DNA from: Cinclus cinclus
Taxonomy: Eukaryota; Chordata; Aves; Passeriformes; Cinclidae
DNA length: 64,000 nucleotides
Direction of reading: 5' to 3'
NCBI RefSeq assembly: GCF_963662255.1
Contig: NC_085046.1
Location: forward strand, 138,027,762-138,091,761
Within the stretch, counting starts at the first letter, position 1. The number at the start of each line of letters is the position of its first letter. The position numbers were made by a program, and so were the translations under genes. Shown here piece by piece: positions 1 to 12,075 of the stretch. The notes below the pieces were generated by a model that had not been told where the DNA came from, ran no database searches, and worked only from the letters and a program-made list of their open reading frames with translations.

Positions 1-3000
1 TACCAGAGCTTTCTTTATCCTGGGTTAAATGCTTGCCATGGAGAGACAGCAAATATTGACTCTACCTGTGAAAATCCCTGAGAAACCCAAGTTGCTGAAG
101 GCTGGAAAAGTATCATAAAAATATTATTGCTTTTCAGTCCCACCTAAGAGACTGGGATGGGTAGACCTCTTTCCTGTTATCTTTTGTAATTTTTTTTCCT
201 GAGTGATTTTGATTTCTATGCATAAAATGGGAGGAAAAACTTTTATTCCATTAAGACAGGGACTTTTTCAGACTATATTCACAATAATAAGAAGCTGCTT
301 GATCTTCAGGTAAATGCAGATCAAGAAAAAAAATGTCTTCTTATGCTTGTAAATAATTGCAATTTAAAGTGCCATGAAAATAAATCAATAAACCCATTCC
401 CAGGAGATCAACAAATAGCATTGTCCAGAGATTATAACCCAACACTGGGGTCATTCTCAATAGACAGCTGTCTCATTTCCTTTTCAAAGAAACAGTCATA
501 TATCTCACTACAACTCATCAAAAAAGTATAATAAAAATACACATTCATTAACCTGCAGAAAGGAAAAGGGAAGGAATGAAACACGCTGATGAAACAAAAA
601 TAGTCCAGCCTAGCTAAGACACGAGATTTTAAGGACCTTCAAATGAACTAAACCAAACCAGGTAATTGGACAGTAGCACACTAGATGAAACTCAGCCTAG
701 GCATGTGGTTTGTGGGAAACACTTTAAACTACTTGTGAACATTTACGGGCTCTGAATTTTTTGTTACCACCAAGGAAAAAGATACAGGAATTCTTGTGGA
801 CAGCACAATGAATACATGTATTAAACATGCAGCAGCAATTAAAAAAAAATAAAAGGTAGGGGATATTGAGCATGGAACAGACAGAGAATAATACAGAAAA
901 CACTGGAATCAATGAAACATCCTCAGCCTTGCCAAGTCAATAGACATTTATTTCATATGCCACCTCTCCTGAAATCTACAACCTCAAGTGCCTTGCAAAC
1001 CAATGTAATCTAATTGCACAATTAAATAATAACAAGGGGAGATAAATTTGATTCTCTGTTCGCAAATCAAGTAAAGAGCAAAGGGCTGAAATGAAGTCTG
1101 GATGAGGGCTGCAGTCCTTCACAACTTCACAACTGATGAAGAATTTCTGCCTAGAGAAGATCAGAGCGAAAAGAGATGAGAGCAAGAAAGCAAAGGAAAA
1201 ATATAGGCCTGCTCTGTCTGCTGAAAGGGAAGCAGTGTGAGTAAATGCCTTGCTTCATTTGTGGGTAGACATCCACATACATAACAAAAAAAATCTGTAT
1301 ATATTGTTTTATCAGTGGTTAGCTCCAGGGGAATCATAGTCAGTGTTTCAGTGAGAATGGGACTGGACCTCCAGTGCTGCAGCCAGGGTTCACCTTTCTG
1401 TGCCCATTTTTCACATCTCTGTTTTTGTCTGGTTTTTATTCCTTAAGGCATTTATTGTGTAGGTTACAAACTATTTCTTTTCATTTTCTGTATGTTTGTG
1501 CTGAATGGGAAAACCCCTGGGTGAAATGTGTGGAGAGCAATGCTGGCAGGCTCAAAGCAGGAGACCTGAACATTTGAACCTGTCATGGCCATGTTGTGTT
1601 TGCAGTTTCACAGTAACAGTAATTGTAATAGTGTGGCAGAAAAGAATGCAAGGATACTACTGAGGTAGCAATCAGTAAAACTAATGCAAAGCCTGAGTTA
1701 AGAAAGCTTTAAGAAATTTATGTAAAAGTAACTAAACCTCAGATAAATGAAGTCATAGGCAAAGTACTGGTGCTGAATCCTACTGGAGTAGTTTACATTC
1801 CCACTATTAAAGGTGAAAAGCAATCACTAACCTCATTGCACAGATGAAGACAGTAAGAAGAGAGGAGTGAAAGATCACCCACGAAGTCACAGAGTGGAAC
1901 ATTAGTACATAGAGAATCAAACTCAGCTTTGCAGTGATCTTCCAAGAAGTTAGACTGCAGAACAGTCATTGAAAAGTTCTACTGTGGAAAACACCATTAA
2001 TGTGCTTTGATATTTTCCAGTTAGAGGTGAACTACAAAAAGTAAAAAGCTATAAAAGAAAAAAAAAAAAAACAAACTAAAATTGTCATGAAAATTACATT
2101 GGGTCACCTCATTTCAAAAAGATGTATCAGAAACAGAACTGATAAGAAAGAATATGTGGAATTGGCACTGCTGAGGTTTTGGTTTGCAACCCCAAGAAGG
2201 GTACAAAAGTCAATGCAAGAGGGGAAGCTGAAGGGGAACTGTCACTGTAATACACTGAGAGTTTAACTTCTGTCCAAGGCATTTCTCACTCACCTTTTGC
2301 CTACACATCCTACCTTAGAGGTCAAGTATTCACTGCCAGTCTCTCAAAGCACACACACAATGGGGTCCATTATAAAATTTTAGCCTTAATATCACAGATA
2401 TATATTTTAATCTCACAAAGTAAATGTAAATCTGCAGGAACACATTTTTTTAAAAGTCAGGAATTTCAGTCTGAAAAGATTGCATAGAATTGGAGAAAAA
2501 TTAATAATGGGCAGACTTTTAAGAGCAAAAATAAATCAGATATTGAAGGTGGATCTATCTTGTACCTTTAATTAATTAAAAAAAAATTAAAGGAAATCCT
2601 TTTACTGAATGAAAAACTAGAACCCCTAAATTTTATTTAGTAAATTCTCTCCTTTGAAAGAGTGAAATAAAAAAAATGGGTAGGCAAAAAGAAGTTGGGA
2701 AGAAGAGTGAACATAATTTCCTTAAGAAAGAAGTTCCAGTCTAAATTTGATTATGTGTAAGTGATGACCTTCTCTCTTTCAATGAGGTGAACAAGGAAAA
2801 AAAATAATCAGAAGTGTTCCTCTTAGGCAAACACTCAGCACTTCTTATTTAAAACTGCCTTCCTGTCAAAAAGAAAAATAATTACGTGGGTAAAAACAGA
2901 ATTAGGATTTTTCTCTTCTCTATCACTTAAAAACAACAAAAAAGAGACAATTTTGAAATCTAATTTCAAAAATTAAAAATTGCATAAAATAGTTTAAGGA

Positions 3001-6000
3001 GATCCTCTTTCAACAAAGAAGAAGAGCCAAATTAGTCACAGCCATGCAGGTCACTATTTGGGACAAGAGCTGAGGAAAGACACACATGACCCTTTTCCTA
3101 CAGTCACATTCCCATTTGTACAAAATGGTGGTAAGGAGTCAGATGGTAGAAACACAGATATTGCATAAAACTGAACTGGAAACCATATTCACCCTACACA
3201 GACCTCTACTTCCATGTTTAAAGCTTATTCCCTTCTTCCAAGCTGTCATAGTTTCCATCTCAGTGCTCCTTCCTCTTAGCGCTTCTCAAGGTAATACAGG
3301 CAACTAGATTAATTTAACCTGGAAGCATCATCCAACTATAAAAACTACATTATTCCCAAGGTAGTAAGTTCCTTTTATTCACTGTTCTCATGGCACTTTG
3401 GGGGCAAGAATGAATCTGGACTGTAAGAAACATAAAATATTTCTAAACCCTTTTTTCTATACTCAGCTATCCTGAACAGACACACTGCTGAGTGTTACAG
3501 GATTAAGAGGTATTTGAATAGTCATGGTCTGTAGCCACCTGCAAGTCAATTTGAGCTGTGGAGAAACCAGAGGTCCTTCGCTTGTGTTGTTGATATTGAA
3601 TGGCACTTTTTTGTCATAAGATAATAAAGTCAGAGAAGCTTCCTTCTGCAGAGCTCCAGCATCCTCCTTTGCTGTCTGAAGGCACAATCCTCACTGCTAC
3701 TGGCGCCACTTAAATACAAAGGTTTGGTCTCTTTTTTCCACTTTTCTTTCACATCATTGCCTCCCATAATAATAAAAGTTGAGATCTCCCGTAATAATAA
3801 ATTGCTGGGACAAACTTGCTCTTTGACTCCTTGAAAAGCCTTACTTTTTCATTTGACAGACCTTTCATAGATGTTGTTAGTCTGAGATATTGGGAGACTG
3901 AGGGCATATCTTTCTGCCCCAGTCAAATAAGTTAAAAACATACAGCAATGCCAATGAGAGGAGCTCTTCTCAAATTCACATTTCCCTCTCAAAACAAAGT
4001 GATCCTGCAAAAGGCTCCAGCCACCTGGGCGGAGCAGTGTGCTCTGAGCCCTCCATGCAGTCTGGCCAGGTGGGCTGCCAGGTGGGGGCAGTCAGCAGCA
4101 CTAAAGGCACAAAGGACATTTGGGACTTACTGCTGTGTTTTAACAGCCCCCACCACAGCTGCTGACTCCCTAAACCAGCAGTGCAAAGCTATTGCAGGCC
4201 CACAGTTCAGACTCTGGAGCTCACCAGACAGGTCCCTCTTCCAGGCTGACTGCACATCAGCAGGACCCACAGCTCCTTTGGGCCCCATGCAATACACCTG
4301 AGACCCTCAAAGAGCATTAGTTTTTTTTGGGGGGGGTGTTTTTTTTTTTTGTTTTTTTTTTTTTTTTTTGTTTGTTTTTGTTTTTTTTTTTTTTTGTGAG
4401 AAAGACCCAGCAGGACCCATACCACAACCACCAAAGCCCCACTTTACAGTGTGGAAAAGAAGGCTTGTGTTGCCTGCCCTGCACCACAGCACAAGAGCAC
4501 CTGGGAATTTTGGGCAAATTATCGAACTTTAACATAAATCACTAACTATTGTCATGGCTGACATCTTCCACATCCGGAGAAGTGAGTAAATCACAGAAAG
4601 AGCACTCAAGTCCAATGCTTGTTTTTCAAACTAAGTTTTGGATAACAAAGCTCCTTTAGATGCTATGGATTGACAATATCTATCTTATCTGAATATTGAA
4701 AACATCATGTGTTGTCCCAGGCCTTCTCTAAACAGCTGATTCAGATTAGCTGTAACACACTTCTTGGATAACAAGGAGCTAAGAAATTATTGAATAAACC
4801 ATTAATCATGTAACACAGTATTGTCCAATGATTATTTTAGAAACTAGAAATAAAAAATTTAAGCATAAACACAACTCTTAGACCCATACATCCTAGGTTT
4901 TCCCGGTGGTCTTTTTAATCATGTCTGTGGATTGTACAAGGACAAAGAATATCTCATTTCAGTTTATTTCCCCCTCTCTGCCCTGCTGGTTTTCAGTGGA
5001 AAATGTTATGGTTTGCATTCACTCTTCTTCAGCAGTTTTTCAGTTATAACATGCTGCATGAAACATCTTGGTAAGAGGATATCAGGAGGGGTTGTTACTT
5101 CTCTGGAGCATCTATAAGCTAAGCTGTTGCTCTGAGGATGCCTGTGCAGGCAGGACAGGCAAGTCAGGCCCCTTTTGCTCACTCAGGACCTGTATCATTA
5201 TATTCTATCCCTCAGGCATTCATGTCAAATATATGGGCAATAAATGACTGACTTATTAAGCAGATTCCAGACCAGATGGAGTTAATGCAACTCTGCATGG
5301 CTTCACCCATTCAAGGAGACATCCTTCCAGGAGAGGAATGCTGTTTTAGTATGGCAGCTAATGGTATTTACATGCTCATCTTCTCTAATATTGGTTCTTG
5401 GTATCTTCCCTCCTTTACACTACACTCCCATTTTAGAAACTAGATAACACTCTAAAGAATTGTTTGCTTAGGACCACTGTAGAAGTAGGAAATATTTCTG
5501 AAAATCAATTTCCCCAAATATGCAAGATTTTGATACATAAATCTGGGCTTGGCAAAGCCTTGCTGCTTCTCAATTATGCAGTAAAACTGTACAAAATGCA
5601 AGGAGGTCGAAAGATTGCCCAAGGTCACAACAGGAATCAGCAGCTCAGGTTGAGTGAAGCGTACAAACATGTGAGCTCTGATTTTCGTCATCTAGCTATT
5701 GGACAACACTCTTTATTTCCAGCTACTATTGATTTACAGCCTTCTACCCTCAGAACACAGCTGGCATTTTGTTAATTCAGTGTCCAATAGCTCATAATGA
5801 TCCTGCTAAAGATAGACGGTTATGGGGCAGTCAAACTCCATGAAATGATTGCATAAAAGTGTGACCAGGATGTCATTTTTTCTTACATAGTCTGATTTTA
5901 ATTCCTGAAGGAATTAAAATGGAAGGAACTTTTTGCTCAGCTAAGTTTCATGTACAGTCAGTAAACAATACTTCCAGTGGAAGAGTTTTCTGGAAGAAAT

Positions 6001-9000
6001 TGCTAAATTCTTTAAAACTGAATGGCTTTTAGGATTTTTTTTTTCCCAGGGGGATGTTATTGAAATTTCTCATTTTGATAAGACCAAAATTCTTTCCCTA
6101 AAAAGAGGGGGGAAAGAAAAAGACATTTCTCAGGGGGCGTGACTATCAGGAAGACCTCTTTAAAAGGTAGATTTATGAAAAAGGAATTTTTTTAAAGGAA
6201 TTTTATCACGTTACAATTTTCCAGATTCCTCAGATGACACAACATGTCAACCATCATGACTCATATTATTTGCCATGACAGATCCTGTCTGACACAGTGA
6301 ATCACAGTGGCCAGGGCATGTGACTGGCAGCCATTAGTGGAGAGGGTCTGATTTAAAGTCATGGGCTTTCCTTTACACCTACCTGCTGTACATCTGCAAA
6401 AGCTGAGGCTCTATGTGCAGCCAACTGCTCTTGGTTTATTTGCAGATTCAGAGAGAGCAATAGCAAGGGACAGAGAGTCCTTTTCAGCACTCCTATTTCT
6501 TTCCAATTCTCTGTGCAAAATGACTAGAGATTTCCATTAACACATCAAAATATCTTTCTGTGTGGAAGTCCAACTCCACATAAGATAAAGAAATAAAAAC
6601 TGTATAAACAATCTTAGCATTCAAAAGCCTTTCCAAGCCAATTGCTATATAATGAATTCAGTATAAATGTGTGCTGACCTTGGATGCAAAATGATCCCTT
6701 TCTGCCAATAATTTGCATAGTGGATATTGCTTTTGAGTCAGGAATACAGTGCCTTGCAGTATGAAGGTTTTAAAGGATGAAAAGAAAGTAGAGACTGAAT
6801 ATTAGCTCAGAGAGACCTGCACAAGCCAGGAAGAACACCAAGAAACATTGAGGCCTTCCTCAAGAGAGGACAGAAGTGCAATGTTTTTAAGGAGTAAATG
6901 CCTTTGTGTTTATTGTGTTTATTACTATATGTCAATTCATCCACATGATCTGGCTGCAAGCTCATAAAGTAAATTGTACATAGGGTGGAGAAGACAGAAA
7001 GTGGGTGTTCAAACTACACCTGCTGCCCTGTCAGGCACATGCCCTCCCATCAACGTGGGCACACTCCTGTGCTTAGGGCAGGGGATGGTGAATCCCGGCA
7101 TCTCCTTCCACACCCTTGGGAACCAGCAGCTGGGGCCAGAACCAGTCTGCATGCAAGCAGGATGTAAAGGTGGACAAAAATGTTCTCTGAATTCTATACT
7201 AAAAACTTCACAGGTACTAACATGTCAGTGGGACTTCTACAATCCCCCAGCTGCAAGGATGGTGCTTTAGCATGGACAGAACAGAGCTATTTCCCTCTGT
7301 CAGCAGCAGCCTCTTCCTTGGAGGATCTTCCTTCGGCCACAGGCAGGGCACTGAATAGTCCTGATCCTCCCCACTCTTGTCAGTGCTTTTCCTGTTTCCT
7401 CATGTTACATCACCTCCTTGGGATGTCTCCAGGATTTCCCATATGTCTTCAAACCCCCCACATCAAATGGGTCCATAGGCCTACAAATAGGACAATTTTT
7501 GGGTACTTTCAGAATACTAAAAGAGTGCAGGGCACTTTGCATGTCCTGAGCACTCCTGACCTAAAAGCAAAGGATTCTCTGAAAGGATGGAAGGACTAAA
7601 GCACTGGAAAGTTGCAGCCCTGAACATTCAAAGTATCATTCCTAATGTTTGCCATATTCACTGCACATGCCTTTAGCAAGCTGGTCTCTACTGAAGGACT
7701 GGTTATTCTCAGTGTAATACCAAGCCAGCACAAGTATTTCCTGTCACTGGTTCATACTGTAGAGCATAAACTGTGGTTGCTATTTCTCTGTCTCCTTTTA
7801 ACATATGAACTATTTAGTGAGCTATTCACACTCCATGATCTTGATCCAGCTCAGTCCTAATAAACACCATCTCACTTTTGTAGAACACCTTTGTCCCATA
7901 GGATCTGAAAATACTTAACAGGATTGTGCTGTTTTCCTGGATAGACTGGATTTTATTCAATAAGATCATAATATGCCAGAATTTTTTTAAGTGAATCTTT
8001 AGATGTGCCAGCCCTTGCCCAAGAGAATTTCAGTAAATATGCTTACATCATTGATTCATGAAATTCTGGACTTCTTCCACTTTATTCTGAAAAGTCAATA
8101 TTTTTGAAGGATTCAGGATAGGAGTGTTAGTACAGTACATTGGTAAAGACAGCTCTTCTTCTGAGGGGATATGAATGCTAGCACCAGAAAAACACTGTAA
8201 ATATTAAAAGAATATTGCTCATGACAGAGGAGTAGCTGAAGTAAAATGAGGCCCTGACTAAGCACATATATTGTTCATGGGGTAGACACTTACAACTGTG
8301 AGAAAGGGTCTCCTGCCACATGGCACAACACAGGAGATATCAAAGAAAACATTATGCTTAACAAACCATGCTTGACTTGCTGCCTTAAGGCATATTCCAC
8401 ACATACCCCAAATACTGCGTGATGAAAATAATGGGAGTGCATTGGACTGTGGAGCACCACAGGGGACAGAGGTGGATGAGGTTTCAGAGGAGACATGGAA
8501 ATGGAGTCCCACCTCCATCTGTGGCATGTTTCACAGTTGATGCCACAGATGCCAAGTGGATCACTCGAACCTGATGGTGCTTTTTTCTTCCTGCAAGGTC
8601 AGAAAGGAGCCACATTCAGCTCTCTGGCCCCTCTACTGCCCAGGGCTGTCCCTGTCATTCCTGTTCTCCTCATTTGCACAGTGAAGGAAAAGACCTGCTT
8701 ACTGTAGTGACACAAAGGGCTTTGAGATGCTGCAGTGTAAAGCTCTGGGTAAATGTACATGACAGCCAGGTCACAAGAGTAAAGAGCATTTGACCCTTCC
8801 TCCTCTGTTTGCACAGGGGATGGAAGGCAAGGGGATGGGCTGGAGTAGAGATGAGCTGTTACTGTCCATACTATGAGTGCTGATGATTATTCCAGATGAG
8901 CTGAAAACTATGGACTCAAACAGAGATATCTGTGCCAAACACAGTAATAGGCCACTTGCAATGCCTTTGTAGTCACCAATGACACTCTGCCTACTGCCAC

Positions 9001-10759
9001 CCTGCCCCATGGCTGATACTGGCACAAAGGCAGACTGATGATGCCCTGCCTCCAAGCAGTGCCCATGGTGGGATAGACAGACTGCCAGCACCCTGTCCAC
9101 AGCTTGGCAGCAGGAGTGTGGGCAGAACACTGGTTATGTGAGGTGTGCTTTTCTCCTCCCACCGCCCCGGTGGAGCCCAGGGACAGCACAGCTCTCCCCT
9201 CTTCCAAAAGGTGTGTGCAGCATCGGCTCTTGCTGCCTGACAATGGGACACCAGCTGTTCCTGGCAGGGCACAGATGCTGCAGCATCACTGGGATCTTGT
9301 GTTTGCTGTCAGTGATGGGATAAGTCACTGTATGGGCACCTCGCTGCTCATCTTTCTTACTGCCTCAATAAAGCTTCAGCTTATAAAGCTTTATCAGAGT
9401 CCATTACTATTTGGACCCCACTGAGTTAGATGGAAACGGTTGGCAGTCTTAGAGCAAAGCGAGGGGTTTGGATGAAGACACAAAAACAAGGGTGAGAAGG
9501 TTTATGTGCGAGCAGAAGATTTAGTACTGCCAAGCACACAATCAATATTGCAAAATAATCTCAGCAGCGTGTTCATCTCCTGGCCAAGGGTCAGAACAGT
9601 TCAGCTTCCTGAGCTTCCTTCCACAGCTTAAGAACAAAGAAACAAACAAAGGCTCTTTCTGCAGCCTCGTTCTTCAAATTATTCCAAGAAAATGAGAGTC
9701 CTAGACAGAAGAAATCCTGTGACATATCTCATAACAGAAGACATTTCTTGGGAAGTCCCCAGTCCATGTTTCCCAATTCTGCTGCATGTGATCTTCATCT
9801 GTCATTCCCATTTTGTGTCCTGACAAAATGCTCTCTAAATCAGCTGGATTCCCCTAACTCATTGCAGTGAGGTCTGCAGGTTACTTTTGCTGATAAAAGG
9901 ATAATCCTTAGAAAATGAAAGGCATTAAACACTCAGTGGGAGAGAGTTTGGGAAGTGCTTGCCAAGATCCAAAAGAAACAATTTTGAGGTGGGTCATGGG
10001 GGAGATCAGACACAGCCATTCAAACCCACATATTTTCTTATGGAAAGCAACTTCACTTGTGTCCCTGTCCCCTAGGGACAGAATAAAAGGGAAAGGCAAA
10101 AGGAGATGGGAACTTACACAGACCTGATACAGAGCACTGAGTTCTTGAGCAAGACCTCTGGCCTTTCTGATCTCATTCTTGCATATTCTTTCTCCCAGTC
10201 ATACAAAAGGGATAACTGCACATACTGCAGGACAGGTACTGAAAGGAGGATTACACCACAAGTCCTTCTTGTTCTGTGCTGTGGAGACACAGTCTGTGCT
10301 ACAAATGGGGGAGACTAATGTCATTAATTCCAAAATTACTGGAGCTAACAGGAGTATTTGTTATCAGGACATTTTCCTCTAACCCCAAGGTTATTGCTGA
10401 AAGCTTTGTATTTTCTTCATAACTTGCTGGCAATGAGCAGCAGAGAGGGAAAATTACTGCTGGACAGACAAAGGGACCTGCAAGTTACAAGTGCAGAGGT
10501 AGGCAGTCAAGGATCTAAAATAATGGTATCATACAAGCAGATGGTCCAACTCATAAGACAGAATGGGTCCCTGTAAGAGCTACACAGATTTGGTCCAATG
10601 CCACTTAGGACATGGCTTCGTCAATAGTTAAGAAGGGGCTGGTATCCCATCTGACACCACAGACCTTCTAACTAAGTGCACATTTCAATGGAGGGTCTTG
10701 AGCAGCAAAAGGAAGCAGCTGATATATAGGGTATGTGAACTAGACAGAAATTGCTATGT
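1..10759. other. Intergenic DNA downstream of EXT1, no gene recognised
   Basis: This is AT-rich unique sequence with only short chance ORFs in both directions. It holds a T-rich/G8 low-complexity block at 4320-4395, a poly(A) run near 2058-2072 and an exact palindrome at 5895-5920. No exon with recognisable protein similarity and no interspersed repeat with clear boundaries was found. Confidence 0.6.
4320..4395. repeat. T-rich low-complexity tract with a G8 run
   Basis: Long T homopolymers are interrupted by G, with GGGGGGGG at 4329-4336. The tract creates artificial Phe-rich or Lys-rich ORFs on both strands. Its length is likely polymorphic and prone to sequencing error. Confidence 0.9.
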
Positions 10760-11042
10760 ATAGAATCATAGAATTATTTAGTTTTTGAAAGATCTTTAAG
10801 GTTATCAAGCCCAGCCATTAACCCTGCACTGACCAGGCCAGCACTAAACCATGTCCCTAACTGACACATCTACACACCCTTTAAATACCTCCATGGATGG
10901 TGACTCCACCACTTCCTTGAGCAGTCAGTTCCAATGCTTGACAACCATTTTGGTGAAGAAATTTTTCCTAATATCCACTCTAAACCTCCCCTGGCTCAAC
11001 TTGAGGTTGGTTCCTGAGGTTATTTCTTCCTATCCTCCTAGA
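10760..11042 (-). mobile_element. CR1 LINE 3' fragment
   Basis: The plus strand starts with TAGAATCATAGAATT and continues as the reverse complement of a CR1 3' end. It includes ACTAAACCATGTCCCTAA, ATGGTGACTCCACCACTTCC and CCTAATATCCACTCTAAACC, all characteristic of avian CR1. The element is 5'-truncated, as is usual for CR1. It is intergenic and in the same orientation as EXT1. Confidence 0.9.
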
Positions 11043-11896
11043 CAAAAACTAACATTTGCCTGACTTAACCACATAGGTTGAATGAACTTGGACAGCAGAA
11101 ACCAGAAGTTCCTCCTGCACTGTACAAGGAATTGACCCATAATCCATGGTTACAGCCAATTCATGTATTGTAACCACCATGTTAAGCTCCAGGAGGTGAT
11201 ATTTCAATTTTTCAATTTCAAGCTTGATTTTAGCAGTTTGCCTAAAGGAGGATAACAAACACGACTGCTGAAATCTTTGTCTTCTGAGGGCTATGCTAAG
11301 TGAACATGGATTATGCTAATTTATATTGGCTGCACAGGAAGGCAATGACACAGTTATTAATGATCTGCACAACCCAACGCAGGGAAGTACCAACAGACAC
11401 AAAAATACAGTGGAGCTGGTCTTATGGATATGTTCCCTGTTTCCAGTTCTGCTCAGGCACTGGCAAATTCCTAACTTATGCAACCTAACTCCTCACATCC
11501 CAGGAGTTTCATGGAGACCAAGGGGGCTGATTTTGCAGAATCTTTACCAGATACAGCACAGAACTTTTCTTCTGGGGGACACTCTCTGCTACAGGCCTGT
11601 ATTTTTGGAACTAGTGAATACAGGGACATTTCAGAGAGACTGGAGCAAACTGAAGTACATGGAGGGGTTCTCTGGTCACCTCTCTGAAGACCTGGGCTGC
11701 AGAAGTTCATCTCACAGGAGTCAGCACTGGGGTGAGCACAAGCATCCCTTACACCCACCAGCAAAAAGGCTGCCAGGAGTCATGGGACAAGACACCAGCT
11801 TCTGCTAACCCCAGGCACCAAGGCTGAGGCAGGCTTGGAGTGGGGCCACAGCTGCTGATCACCTGCACCACATGCAGTACCAACCTGAAATCACTG

Positions 11897-12075
11897 TCAT
11901 AGAATCAACATAGAGACATAGAATGATTTGGGTTGGAAGGGACCTTTAAAGATCATCTAGTTACAGCCCTCTTACCATGGACAGAGCCATGTTCCTCTGG
12001 ACCAAGTTTCCCAGAACCTGATCTTAATGTTTCCATGGATGAGGAATCTGCTTACCTCGGTTCTTACACATTATC
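11897..12075 (-). mobile_element. CR1 LINE 3' fragment, diverged
   Basis: TCATAGAATC at the start, then ATTTGGGTTGGAAGGGACC, TTTAAAGATCATCTAGTTAC and GTTTCCCAGAACCTGATCTT match the reverse complement of a CR1 3' end. The right boundary fades and is approximate. Confidence 0.8.

Noticed and set aside
4320..4500. Retroposed gene with an oligo(T)-marked tail
   Set aside because: No poly(A) signal, gene body or target duplication could be found beside the T tract.
4207..4545. Lys-rich or Phe-rich ORFs on both strands
   Set aside because: These are products of the T homopolymer tract, not coding sequence.
8258..8527. Minus-strand ORF with SVPCGAPQ, slightly like a reverse-transcriptase GVPQGS motif
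   Set aside because: Only five or six residues resemble the motif, no other RT blocks follow, and no CR1 3' end lies nearby. A decayed LINE fragment is possible but not supported.
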